Positions 26,835 through 35,472 of a DNA stretch of 64,000 nt are shown here, one piece after another. The stretch covers positions 124,001-188,000 of the forward strand of contig NZ_CAIWTY010000086.1 of the NCBI RefSeq assembly GCF_903915725.1. The letters run 5' to 3'. The position numbers were made by a program, and so were the translations under genes. Each line of letters opens with the position of its first letter. The stretch's first letter is position 1. The notes beneath the pieces were generated by a model that searched no databases, was not told where the DNA came from, and saw only the letters and a list, made by a program, of their open reading frames with translations. Source of the stretch: an uncultured Rhodopila sp. GTDB taxonomy: Bacteria; Pseudomonadota; Alphaproteobacteria; Acetobacterales; Acetobacteraceae.

Positions 26835-27704
26835 TCACTCAGCCAGTTGGTCCCGTATTGCCAGCAATTCGCTGTGGCGCTCCGGCGTCGTTTCGGGGTA
26901 GCTCATTTTCAACCCCGTCAGCGTCTGCACGATGACCTCCGACACGATCAGCCGGGCATTGTGTTTGTCATCGGCCGGAACGACGAACCACGGCGCATGA
27001 TCTGTGCTGGTCGCTTCGAGGCACTTTTCATACGCCTTCATATATTTGTCCCAGAATTTCCGCTCCTCGATATCCGCCTGGCTGAACTTCCAGTTCTTCT
27101 CCGGATCGTCGATGCGATCAAGGAACCTTCTTCGCTGTTCCTCTTTCGAGAGATGCAGAAAGAACTTGAGAATCCGCGTTCCGTTCGCATGTAAATGCCG
27201 TTCCAGATCCGTGATCGACTGGTAGCGGCTTTGCCAGAATCGTTTGTCATCGGGCGACGCATCGGGCAGTCCCTCACCCAGCAAAATTTCAGGATGCACC
27301 CGGGCGATCAAAACTTCCTCGTAATAGGAACGGTTGAAAATGCCGATCCGGCCGCGTTCCGGAAGGTCGCGGGTGGTGCGCCAGAGGAAATCGTGCTGCA
27401 GTTCGATCGCGCTCGGGTGCTTGAAGCTGAACACCTGGCAGCCCTGAGGATTCACCCCCGACATGACGTGCTTGATCGCGCCGTCCTTGCCCGCCGCATC
27501 CATCGCCTGGAAGATCAGCAGGATGGCGTGACTGTTCGACGCATAAAGAAGCTGCTGTTGCTTGCTCAAGCGATCGACATGGTCGCTCAACAGCGCGTGG
27601 TAATCTTCCTTCGACTTGTAGATCGGCTTTACCGCCGTCGGCCATGTGTCCAGCTCCACCGTGTCGCCCTCACGGACGCGAAAATCCTTCGGCTTGATCT
27701 TCAT
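26835..27704 (-). CDS. ppk2: polyphosphate kinase 2 family protein
   Basis: The 289-residue cytosolic kinase uses polyphosphate to phosphorylate nucleotides, or the reverse. The Walker A region reads [15 protein letters not shown] and the Walker B/lid region [17 protein letters not shown]; a lid with [18 protein letters not shown] follows. These place it in the one-domain PPK2 group; substrate preference (ADP, GDP or AMP) cannot be read reliably. It starts 45 bp after the MaoC-PTA stop on the same strand, the third gene of a phaC/maoC-pta/ppk2 run. Confidence 0.9.
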   Translation of the reverse strand: MKIKPKDFRVREGDTVELDTWPTAVKPIYKSKEDYHALLSDHVDRLSKQQQLLYASNSHAILLIFQAMDAAGKDGAIKHVMSGVNPQGCQVFSFKHPSAIELQHDFLWRTTRDLPERGRIGIFNRSYYEEVLIARVHPEILLGEGLPDASPDDKRFWQSRYQSITDLERHLHANGTRILKFFLHLSKEEQRRRFLDRIDDPEKNWKFSQADIEERKFWDKYMKAYEKCLEATSTDHAPWFVVPADDKHNARLIVSEVIVQTLTGLKMSYPETTPERHSELLAIRDQLAE

Positions 27705-27749
27705 CGCGCAGTCCTCCCGTAACGATCGTGCCCCGCTTCGCGACTTCTG

Positions 27750-29177
27750 TCACCCCTGCTCAGGCGCCAGCGCCGCCTGCCTCGCCTGCGCCATCAGCAC
27801 CGCCACCGCGCACGACGCGATCCGCGTCCGCTCCGAATCCGCCCGGCTGGTCAAAATTATCGGCACGCGCGCACCGACGACGACGCCCGCCGCATCGGCC
27901 CCGGCCAGGAAGGCGAGCTGCTTGGCCAGCATGTTGCCGGCCTCCAGGTCCGGCACCACCAGGATATCGGCCCGACCGGCGACCGGCGAAACGATGCCCT
28001 TGTCCCGAGCCGCCTTCGGGCTGACCGCGTTATCGAACGCCAGCGGCCCGTCCACGACCCCGCCGGTGATCTGGCCGCGATCCGCCATCTTGCAAAGCGC
28101 CGCGGCATCCACGGTCGATCGCATCTCCGGATTGACCACCTCCACCGCCGCCAGTATCGCCACCCGGGGCTCCTTCACCCCCATGACATGCGCGAGGTCG
28201 ATGGCGTTCTGCACGATGTCGCGCTTGATCTCCAATGTCGGCGCGATATTGATCGCGGCATCGGTGATCAGCAATGGCCGCGGATATGTCGGCACATCGA
28301 GCACATAAACGTGGCTGAGCCGCCGTTCCGTCCGCAATCCGGTTTCCGCCGCAACGACCTCATGCATCAGCTCATCGGTGTGCAGGGAGCCTTTCATCAG
28401 CAGCACCGCCTCGCCCGCCCGCACCAGTGCCACCGCGCGCGCCGCGGCCGCGTGGCTGTGCGGCACGTCCACCAGGCGGTAGCGGCTGATATCGAATCCC
28501 CCCGCCGCTGCCGCGGCCTGGATCTTCGCCGCCGGGCCGACGAGGATCGGGATGACCAGCCCCAGTTGCGCGACCTCCACCGCCGCGCCCAGCGACAGCG
28601 CATCGCACGGATGCACCACCGCCATCGGCACCGCCGGCCGACCGGCGGCATGCGCCATCAGATCGCGGAAGCGCTGGTGACGCATCATCCGGACATCGGG
28701 CAGTTCGGTGCGGTTGCGGCGGACTTTCTCGGTCGGAGCCTGCACCTCGGCAGTCCCTGTGATCACCTCCTTGCCGTCCTGATTGGTGCAGTGGCAATCG
28801 AACACCACGTGGTGCCTGCCGGGGATCTTTTCGCGCGCAACGATCCGCGTCGTGATCGTGTCGCCGATGCCAATCGGATGATGGAAATGCAGGTCCTGGG
28901 AAATGTAGATGGTGCCCGGTCCCGGCAGTTCCGTGCCCAGCACGGCGGAGATCAGCGCGCCGCCCCACATGCCATGCGCGATGATCCGGTGGAACAGATC
29001 CGTTTCGGCGTAGGCAGGATCGAGATGCGCCGGATTGACGTCGCCGGAGACGACGGCGAACAGCTCGATATCCTCCTGCGTCAGCGTCCGCACGGCGCTG
29101 GCGCTCTCGCCGATGGCGATTTCATCGAAGGTGCGGTTTTCGATCATCGAATCGTTGGATACTTGAGCCAGATCCAC
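27750..29177 (-). CDS. bifunctional enoyl-CoA hydratase / phosphate acetyltransferase
   Basis: The 475-residue protein is a fusion. Residues about 12-155 are a MaoC-type hotdog hydratase with the hydratase motif SGDVNPAHLDPAYAE and IIAHGMWGG. Residues about 165-470 are a phosphate acetyl/butyryltransferase with FDNAVSPKAARDKGI and PVAGRADILVVPDLEAGN. The fusion is common in alphaproteobacteria, usually followed by acetate kinase and fabI; here neither follows. The GTG start at 29177 has AAGGAAAG 5 nt upstream. It links enoyl-CoA/3-hydroxyacyl-CoA chemistry to acyl phosphate. It starts 27 bp after the PHA synthase stop. Confidence 0.9.
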   Translation of the reverse strand: MDLAQVSNDSMIENRTFDEIAIGESASAVRTLTQEDIELFAVVSGDVNPAHLDPAYAETDLFHRIIAHGMWGGALISAVLGTELPGPGTIYISQDLHFHHPIGIGDTITTRIVAREKIPGRHHVVFDCHCTNQDGKEVITGTAEVQAPTEKVRRNRTELPDVRMMRHQRFRDLMAHAAGRPAVPMAVVHPCDALSLGAAVEVAQLGLVIPILVGPAAKIQAAAAAGGFDISRYRLVDVPHSHAAAARAVALVRAGEAVLLMKGSLHTDELMHEVVAAETGLRTERRLSHVYVLDVPTYPRPLLITDAAINIAPTLEIKRDIVQNAIDLAHVMGVKEPRVAILAAVEVVNPEMRSTVDAAALCKMADRGQITGGVVDGPLAFDNAVSPKAARDKGIVSPVAGRADILVVPDLEAGNMLAKQLAFLAGADAAGVVVGARVPIILTSRADSERTRIASCAVAVLMAQARQAALAPEQG

Positions 29178-29204
29178 GGTTTCTTTCCTTTTTTCCAGCC
29201 GCCG

Positions 29205-30923
29205 TCACGCTTCCAGCACATAGGTTCCGGGCGCATCGCACAGCGCCGGGCCCATCGGCGGCGGATCCATCGGCTGGCCGGAGCGCTGTTGCAGCCAGCG
29301 GTTCCACTCCAGCCACCACGACCCGTCCCGCGGCGCCGTTGCGGCCTGCCAGTCGTCCGGACCGAAGGTATGGCCGCCGGGCTCGCGGACGCGGATGCGG
29401 AAATGCCGGTGCGGGTGGCCGGGCTCGCTGACGATCCCGGCGTTGTGGCCGCCGGATGTCAGCACAAATGTCAGTTCGGCGTCGGTGAACAGATGCAGCT
29501 TATACACCGACTGCCACGGCGCGATATGATCCTGCTCGGTGCCCACCAGGAATACTGGCACCCGGATGTCCTCCAGCGCCAGCGGATGCCCGCCGGCGAG
29601 GAAGCGGCCCTCGGCGAGTTCGTTGCGCAAATACAGGCTGCGCAGATACTCGATATGCATGCGCGCCGGCAGGCGGGTCCCGTCGGCATTCCAAGCCATC
29701 AGGTCGAACGCCGCTTCCTGCCGCCCGAGCAGATAGCGGTGAATGACCCGCGACCAGACCAGGTCGTTGGACTGCAGCATCTGGAACGCGCCACCCATCT
29801 GCTCGGGGCTGAGAAATCCTTGCGTCCGCATCATGTCGCCGAGGAAACTGAGCTGGTCTTCGGTGATGAACAGTTGCAATTCACCCGCCTCGGTGAAGTC
29901 GGTCTGCGCGGCGAACAGCGATACGCTGGCCAGACGATCGTCATTGTCGCGCGCCATCGCGGCGGCGGCGATGGTCAGAAGCGTGCCGCCGAGGCAGTAG
30001 CCGGCGGCATGCACTTTCGCGCCACCGCAGATCGTCCGGATCGCATCCAGCGCCGCCATGACGCCCAGCGTGCGGTAATCCTCGAACGCCGTGTCCTGCA
30101 TCTCCGCGCCGGGGTTGCGCCAGGAGATCGCGAACACCGTGCGGCCCTGCTCAACCAGCCAGCGGATCAGCGAGTTCCCCGGCGACAGATCGAGGATGTA
30201 ATACTTCATGATCCAGGCCGGCACGATGAGTACCGGTTCGGCGCTGACCTTGGCGGTGGCGGGCACGTACTGGATCAGTTCGATCAGGCTGTTGCGGAAC
30301 ACCACCTTGCCCGGCGTCACCGCCAGATTCTTGCCGGCGGCAAATCCGCCGCGCGCCGGCGTGCCGTTCGCGTCGTGCAGCAGGTTGACCAGGCCATCGA
30401 CGAAGTTCCGTCCGCCGGTGGCCCGGGTGGCCTCGATCACTTCCGGATTCAGCCAGGGAACGTTGGACGGCGCGATCAGGTCAAGCCATTGGCGTACGGT
30501 AAACGCGACCATTCTCCGGTTGCGCGGATTGACCCCCGGCGGTTCGGCAACGACGCTGTCCCACCACGCTTCGCCGAGCAGCACGGCCTGGGTCAGCAGG
30601 TCGTACGGGTGCTTCTGCCAGGCGGGACTGGCGAAGCGATGGTCGCCCGGCGGCGGCGTCACCTTCGGCTCCATCCCCGTCGCGATCCGGACCAGCCGGT
30701 GCCATTGCTCCAGCCCGGTCCGCATCAGTTCCGCCGTCTGGTTCGGCGCGTTGGCCGCGTGGGCGGCCCAATCAAGATAGGCCAGCGCGACGGTCCAGGG
30801 CGAGCGGCCGCCGGTGAAGCGGCTCTGCCAGGCATGCAGCCATTGATCGGCCTCCGCTGGTGCGACGCGATGGTCCCGCGGCTGCGCGTCCGGCAGCAAA
30901 ACGAGTGGGTTCGTGTCGGGCAT
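29205..30923 (-). CDS. PHA synthase family protein (class I, PhaC-like)
   Basis: The 572-residue protein polymerises 3-hydroxyacyl-CoA into polyhydroxyalkanoate. The lipase-like box reads GYCLGG with the nucleophilic cysteine; the aspartate lies in TEQDHIAPW and the histidine in SGGHNAGI, completing the PhaC triad. The N-terminal PhaC domain (about 40-200) includes RRMVAFTVRQWLD and SNVPWLNPEV. It heads the run phaC, maoC-pta, ppk2. A granule-associated cytoplasmic location is typical. The lead is usual for class I, without a phaE partner nearby. Confidence 0.88.
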   Translation of the reverse strand: MPDTNPLVLLPDAQPRDHRVAPAEADQWLHAWQSRFTGGRSPWTVALAYLDWAAHAANAPNQTAELMRTGLEQWHRLVRIATGMEPKVTPPPGDHRFASPAWQKHPYDLLTQAVLLGEAWWDSVVAEPPGVNPRNRRMVAFTVRQWLDLIAPSNVPWLNPEVIEATRATGGRNFVDGLVNLLHDANGTPARGGFAAGKNLAVTPGKVVFRNSLIELIQYVPATAKVSAEPVLIVPAWIMKYYILDLSPGNSLIRWLVEQGRTVFAISWRNPGAEMQDTAFEDYRTLGVMAALDAIRTICGGAKVHAAGYCLGGTLLTIAAAAMARDNDDRLASVSLFAAQTDFTEAGELQLFITEDQLSFLGDMMRTQGFLSPEQMGGAFQMLQSNDLVWSRVIHRYLLGRQEAAFDLMAWNADGTRLPARMHIEYLRSLYLRNELAEGRFLAGGHPLALEDIRVPVFLVGTEQDHIAPWQSVYKLHLFTDAELTFVLTSGGHNAGIVSEPGHPHRHFRIRVREPGGHTFGPDDWQAATAPRDGSWWLEWNRWLQQRSGQPMDPPPMGPALCDAPGTYVLEA

Positions 30924-31090
30924 GAGAACATCCCCTATTCGTCACGGATGGCGGCTATTCTGCCATCCGCCAGCGCGCGATGAACATAGGACCAATGCCG
31001 CAACGGCCGTTTGATCCACATCATTGGCGGGGGGAAGCCTGTCTGACCAACGTGTTACGATACAGGGCACTCTCGTTGGGGGGAATCACG

Positions 31091-31921
31091 ATGACCTATT
31101 CGACCGTGATGGTGAATCTGGAACTCGGCTGCTCCAACGCCGGCGTGATGGCGGCTGCCGGCGACCTCGCCGAGCGCTTCGGCTCCAGCGTCGTCGGCAT
31201 CGCGGCGTGCCGGCGCAAGCCTCTGAGCGCGGCCGACGGCGACTATATCCCGGACGATTGGGTGGGGCATGACTGCGGTCAGCACGCGTGCGAAGTCCGA
31301 ACGGCGGAGGCGGAATTCCGCGACGCGCTGCACGGCCGGGCGAAGACGATTTCATGGCGATCGAAGATGATTTCCGAGCCGTTGGCGGATTATCTCGGCG
31401 ACGAAGCGCGGTGCGCGGATATCGTCGTCACCGCCGCCTCGGCCGACACCCCTTCGGACCTGACCCGGCGGGTCAATCCGGGTGATCTGCTGCTGGCGAT
31501 GGGGCGGCCGGTGCTGGTGGTGCCATCCACGGCGGCGCCGTTGAATCTCGATCGCGCCGTGGTTGCCTGGAAGGAATCGCGGCAGGCGCGGCGTGCGGTG
31601 GCGGATGCCTTGCCGCTGCTGCAAAAGGCGACGCACGTGGCGGTCGCGACGATCGCCGCGGCGGAGGTGCTCGCCACCGCGCGGTCCTGCGTCGCGGATG
31701 TCGTAGTGTGGCTGAAGCAGCATGGCGTCAAGGCGGTCCCGGTGGTGGCGAAGCCGAACGGCGACGATGCGGCGCAGCTTCAGGGGATCGCGCGGGACCA
31801 TGCAGCCGGGGTGATCGTCGCGGGTGCGTTTGGACAAAGCCGCCTGCGCGAATGGGCGCTGGGCGGGGTAACCCGGCACCTGCTGCTGCGCGGCCAGGGG
31901 TGTGCGCTGCTGTCGCATTAG
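31091..31921 (+). CDS. universal stress protein, two-domain type
   Basis: The 276-residue protein contains two UspA-like halves. The first (about 1-145) ends GRPVLVVPSTAAPL; the second (about 148-276) begins RAVVAWKESRQARRAV and ends AGAFGQSRLREWALGGVTRH, the glycine-rich nucleotide-binding loop. Such tandem UspA proteins are cytosolic stress-response factors. GGGGGAA lies upstream of the ATG at 31091. It is divergent from the PHA synthase operon. Confidence 0.85.
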   Translation: MTYSTVMVNLELGCSNAGVMAAAGDLAERFGSSVVGIAACRRKPLSAADGDYIPDDWVGHDCGQHACEVRTAEAEFRDALHGRAKTISWRSKMISEPLADYLGDEARCADIVVTAASADTPSDLTRRVNPGDLLLAMGRPVLVVPSTAAPLNLDRAVVAWKESRQARRAVADALPLLQKATHVAVATIAAAEVLATARSCVADVVVWLKQHGVKAVPVVAKPNGDDAAQLQGIARDHAAGVIVAGAFGQSRLREWALGGVTRHLLLRGQGCALLSH

Positions 31922-32004
31922 CTGCCTACCCGATACGTTCAGGCAATGCAATTCCGAGGCTTGTGATCGCTCATCGGACGCCATGTCTTGGTCCTGTCTG
32001 TCCA

Positions 32005-32613
32005 CTACAGCCCAAGTTTGCCAGCCGGGCCAGCCTGGCTGAACTTGGCCCGCCGGACGTAGTTGCGCATTGTGGTCAGGCTCCGGTCCCGGGTGTGACC
32101 CATGATCTCCTCGTCAGGCACTCCGTTGCGATAGGCCGTCATCACGAACCCCACGCGCAGTCTGTGCGGGCTGACCGGCTCCGCCAGCGTGCCTTTCAGA
32201 CCGGCTGCGGCGGCGCGCTCGAGCAGGATCTGGCGCACCCCGTCCGTGCTCAGCCGGGCGCTCTCGACCGAACCGCCGCGGTTGACCTTGCGAAACAGCG
32301 GTCTGCCCTTGATCTCGGCCGGCTCGAGCCAATCCTTCGGCGGGGCAACCGGGCAGGTTTCCTGGGCCCTTCCATGCGGAATGGCAATTTTGGCACCTTC
32401 GCCCTGCTTGTCCGTCTTGGACCGTTCGATCAGCAGCTTCAGCCCCTCGTTAGTCCAGGTCACGTGCCCAACATCCAGCCCGACAAGTTCCGAGCGGCGG
32501 ATTGACCCGGCGAAGCCGATCAGGAACAGCGCGCGGTCGCGCGCGCCAGCGATGCCGGCACCGCAAGCCCGGCACAGCTTGCGGTAAAGCCGAGTTTTTG
32601 CGCACCATGCCAA
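32005..32613 (-). pseudogene. truncated tyrosine recombinase (phage-type integrase), catalytic half
   Basis: The roughly 200-residue remainder contains the catalytic domain: the first arginine in SIRRSEL, SPHRLRVGF (HxxR) and the tyrosine nucleophile in MRNYVRRA. Family members are about 330-400 residues, so the DNA-binding N-terminal half is missing; upstream codons stay open toward about 32648, where an inverted-repeat element begins. The assigned start is a TTG without a clear ribosome-binding site. Probably a broken mobile-element integrase marking an insertion. Confidence 0.75.
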
Positions 32614-32647
32614 GTAGTTGGCGACATCGGTCGCGTACGGGTCACCT

Positions 32648-32973
32648 GAAAATACGTGCTTATGCCGCCTTCCGGGTTATGACGGGTAGGAGCGACAAAC
32701 CATAGCAGGACAACACTTGAGTTTATCCCGGCATAATCGGAGGGTGGCCCGGGGCGCCGGGAGTTCGTCGTCGGCGCGGTAACAGGCGGGCAGATCCAGC
32801 GTCGATGCCGGTTTTCCGAGCGTCCGTTCCTCCTGGCGCAGTGCTGACCGTCAGGACAGGGTGTCGGATTATGCCGGGGCCGCGACGCGGAAAACGCTGC
32901 TGGATCGGGCACGCAGCCCGCAATGATCGAGGCCACTCGGCATAACCGGAAGGCGGCATAAACCCGTATCTTC
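32648..32973. mobile_element. 326-bp inverted-repeat element next to the integrase remnant
   Basis: Ends at 32648-32681 and 32941-32973 are inverted copies of about 33 bp differing at four to five positions; both contain TATGCCGCCTTCCGG. A second, inner pair CCCGGCATAATC (32727-32738) and GATTATGCCGGG (32867-32878) is a perfect 12-bp inverted repeat. The word TTATGCCG or its complement occurs at least four times. No gene fits inside. No clear target-site duplication is seen. It may be a MITE-like element or a set of recombination sites for the neighbouring recombinase. Confidence 0.6.
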
Positions 32974-33111
32974 AACTTACCCCTGCCCAATTTGCATCAC
33001 AGCGCTACCCCGCGCCGCAATGTGCGACCGCCACATCGCTTACCAGAAACCTGGCGCCGAAATCTCAGATATCACAGCCTTTTTCATTTACGTGACGTAT
33101 TAGACTAAATG

Positions 33112-33125
33112 ACATTCCGGAATGT
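33112..33125. promoter_or_regulatory. 14-bp palindrome upstream of the PEP-CTERM gene
   Basis: ACATTCCGGAATGT is a perfect palindrome lying 75 bp before the preferred start and 27 bp before the alternative start of the PEP-CTERM-type gene, in an AT-richer stretch. It is a candidate operator; no matching regulator is adjacent. Confidence 0.4.
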
Positions 33126-33200
33126 AAGCTATAGACCCGGGAGTGCATTTATATGTTGATCGTCAACGCTGTGACTGAGGTGGTGCCGGAAGATTCGAGA

Positions 33201-33899
33201 ATGCTGTGTACAAAGAAATTGAAAATCAAATACCTGACACGGAGCGTCCTTACGTTTGCACTCATGGTGGCTATGGCCACGGCTGCGGCCGCCGCGCCCA
33301 TAGACACGACGGGTTCTAACACCGGACCTATTTACGCTTTCGGATTCCCCAACACTGCGACTTACGGCGAGACGTTCACGCCCGATGCCTCGCAAACTAC
33401 CCTCACCGATTTTTCTATGTATCTTGAGGATCGGTATGCCGGCAGTTTCCCTCTCAACCTGCGTGGCTACATCGCGACTTGGAATGGTTCATATGCGGGG
33501 ACCATTCTGTATGAGAGCGCCACGCAAACGATGAACGCCGCTGGGACCTTGCAAGAATTTGACTTCAATCCCGACATCACTTTAAGTTCTGGCAGCACCT
33601 ATGTAGCTTTCCTAAGCGTATCCAACCTGCCAGCCCAACAGGTATCCCTTTTTGGCATGCCGGGTTCGAACGTCGTCATTCCGGGTGGCGCATTCGTCTT
33701 TAATAATAACGGTATGGACTTCGCTGCACTGACGTCATCTGCTTGGGCAGTAGATCCAGCGAATGACGTCTGGTTCAAAGCCAGTTTTGGGGAAGCCGTC
33801 CCTGTGGGTGAACCTCTCACATTGCCGATGTTTGGTCTTGCGCTTGCGGTTTTAGGCTTCGTTGCAAGGCGCGGGCAAAACTGTGACCTTCAGGGATAA
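33201..33899 (+). CDS. PEP-CTERM-type exported protein
   Basis: The 232-residue protein has a signal peptide (KKLKIKYLTRSVLTFALMV, cleavage after the alanine run), a beta-rich body with many Thr/Ser/Asn residues, and a C-terminal signal: VPVGEPLTLP, a hydrophobic FGLALAVLGFV stretch, then ARRG. This matches the PEP-CTERM order (VPxPEP, helix, basic cluster), with GEP in place of PEP. Such proteins are cleaved by an exosortase and released or anchored at the surface. An in-frame ATG at 33153 is an alternative; I prefer 33201 because GGAAG lies 8 nt upstream and the signal peptide is then normal. Base use is more AT-rich than the surroundings, suggesting transfer. Confidence 0.7.
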   Translation: MLCTKKLKIKYLTRSVLTFALMVAMATAAAAAPIDTTGSNTGPIYAFGFPNTATYGETFTPDASQTTLTDFSMYLEDRYAGSFPLNLRGYIATWNGSYAGTILYESATQTMNAAGTLQEFDFNPDITLSSGSTYVAFLSVSNLPAQQVSLFGMPGSNVVIPGGAFVFNNNGMDFAALTSSAWAVDPANDVWFKASFGEAVPVGEPLTLPMFGLALAVLGFVARRGQNCDLQG

Positions 33900-34496
33900 T
33901 TGGCGGCATTTTTAGAGCTAAGTGGCACCTCTAACCCGAACTTCCTTCTTTGAAAAGACGCATCATATTGAAAAGGCTACATAAATCGTAAAACCGGACG
34001 TGCTCTACTGGGCACGTTTGACGCCGCGAGGTTGAACGGGCTGAAATTTTATTTCGTCCGGGGCCGATTTCGGCGGCAATCCGTTCATTTGGACGGGGCG
34101 CGTTGCAAGTTCCACCCTGGGACCGCCACGCGACATGGCCGAGTGGAACCCCACCCCGCGCCGATCTGCAAGTCACAAACTGGTTATTTACATGGCTACG
34201 TTTGCAAGCCCAATTTGCCCATTTTTCCCGGAATTCCGCCATTTTATAGTATCTGCAAGAGGGAAGCTCGATCTAACCAACGTGCGTCGCGCTGCTTTCA
34301 CGACGTCCTCGGTGATGATCGTAAGCGTCAGCCGATGACCGCGCTTTGAGGTACTGCCCTGGTGCCGGCGAAGGGCTATTTTGCCCAGCGCGAGGGGAGG
34401 AGATCGTCGATCTATTTTGCAGCTTTCGATGATGGTGTACTTACAGGCGGCGCGCTGTCCGCCGGCGTCGGAGCCCGCGGCTGCAGCAAGATCGTG
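33900..34496. other. 597-bp region without a convincing gene
   Basis: This stretch is AT-richer than its neighbours and carries only short open frames without ribosome-binding sites or recognisable motifs. It lies between the PEP-CTERM gene and the AHSA1 gene and probably belongs to the same acquired patch as the integrase remnant. I see no RNA gene. Confidence 0.35.
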
Positions 34497-34946
34497 CTAC
34501 GGTTTCAGCAAGACTTCCCCCGTTTCGAGCAGGGATTTCAGGTTCGAAATAATGCGCGGCCACCCGCCCGAAACCGCCTCGATAAGTTTCGAACCGGGGC
34601 GATCAATCGCGTGGGTGATGGTCAGCTTGACCGCGGCGCCCGCCGCCTCGATCTCCATCGTGCAGTACGCAAAACCTTCGGCATTCAGCTCCGGCCGAAA
34701 CTCGTTGCGCCATTTCAGCACAATCCGCTTCGGCCGATCGGCTTCGACAACCTGGCCCGCGTCGGCGATGCGGCCGTCCGGAAACACTAGGCGCCAGGGC
34801 GATCCCGCCCGCCAGTCGGTTTCCTGATGCATGCCGAACCAGTATTGCTTCATCATGTCCGGATTGGTCAGGGCCGCCCATAAATCCTCGGGCGTGGTGC
34901 GGATAAAGGTGACATAAACGAAACGTGTCTCCGCGGCCTCAGTCAT
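34497..34946 (-). CDS. AHSA1/SRPBCC-domain protein
   Basis: The 149-residue protein is a START-like hydrophobic-cavity fold of the Aha1-C type: RFVYVTFIRTTPEDLWAALT at the N-terminus, FGMHQETDWRAGSPWRL and GQVVEADRPKRIVLKWR in the sheet, and a C-terminal long helix. Function is usually unassigned. The start overlaps the stop of the ArsR gene by 8 bp; ArsR plus AHSA1 pairs are common, and the two are certainly cotranscribed. Confidence 0.85.
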   Translation of the reverse strand: MTEAAETRFVYVTFIRTTPEDLWAALTNPDMMKQYWFGMHQETDWRAGSPWRLVFPDGRIADAGQVVEADRPKRIVLKWRNEFRPELNAEGFAYCTMEIEAAGAAVKLTITHAIDRPGSKLIEAVSGGWPRIISNLKSLLETGEVLLKP

Positions 34947-35262
34947 CGTCTTCTCCTTCCAGTTTTCTTTTCAGCTTCGAAAGCGCACTCAAACGCGGTT
35001 GCTCGAACTTCCCAATCCAGCGCTCCGAAATTTCATTGATCGGCATTGGGTTTATGAAATGAAGCTTGTCCCGGCCCCGGCGTTTGCTCGACACCAGATT
35101 GGCGTGTTCAAGAATAGCCAGATGCTTCGTTACGGCTTGCCGGGTCATATCGAGTCCTTGACAAAGCTCGGTCAATGTCTGGCCGTTGTCGCGGTGCAAC
35201 ATGTCCAGCAGCTTCCTGCGGCTGGCATCCGCCAAAGCGCGGAAAACGCTGTCCTCATCCAT
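34939..35262 (-). CDS. ArsR-family winged-helix repressor
   Basis: The 107-residue regulator has the ArsR helix-turn-helix: ALADASRRKLLDMLHRDNGQ, then LTELCQGLDMTRQAVTKHL and LVSSKRRGRDKLHFINP. The metal-binding ELCV-type cysteine pair is absent (ELCQ), so it likely senses something other than arsenic. It overlaps the AHSA1 gene by 8 bp and probably represses its own operon from the 210-bp divergent region shared with the phnD-like gene. Confidence 0.88.
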   Translation of the reverse strand: MDEDSVFRALADASRRKLLDMLHRDNGQTLTELCQGLDMTRQAVTKHLAILEHANLVSSKRRGRDKLHFINPMPINEISERWIGKFEQPRLSALSKLKRKLEGEDDD

Positions 35263-35472
35263 GCCGGACTATATGCAACCTTTTGGTTGCCTGTCAACGG
35301 GCGGACCATCGGAACGGGATAACGTCTTCGCGCCCGCAAGGCAGCCGACATGGCCTGTTCACCGAACCGACATCGGTTTGTCATCAACCGCGGGCTATCC
35401 GGTCGTGCGTCAACGCCCCATTCGGCGCCGCCTAGCCGCGCCGTCCGGGCATCCGCAACGGGAGAGACAGCC

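Noticed and set aside
28188-30983. Open frame of 931 codons on the plus strand opposite the PHA synthase and MaoC-PTA genes
   Set aside because: Very arginine-, histidine- and glutamine-rich with no motif, while the opposite strand encodes two clear enzymes with catalytic residues. A high-GC antisense shadow.
33931-34242. 103-codon minus-strand frame in the accessory patch
   Set aside because: No start signal or recognisable residues, and low coding-like character.
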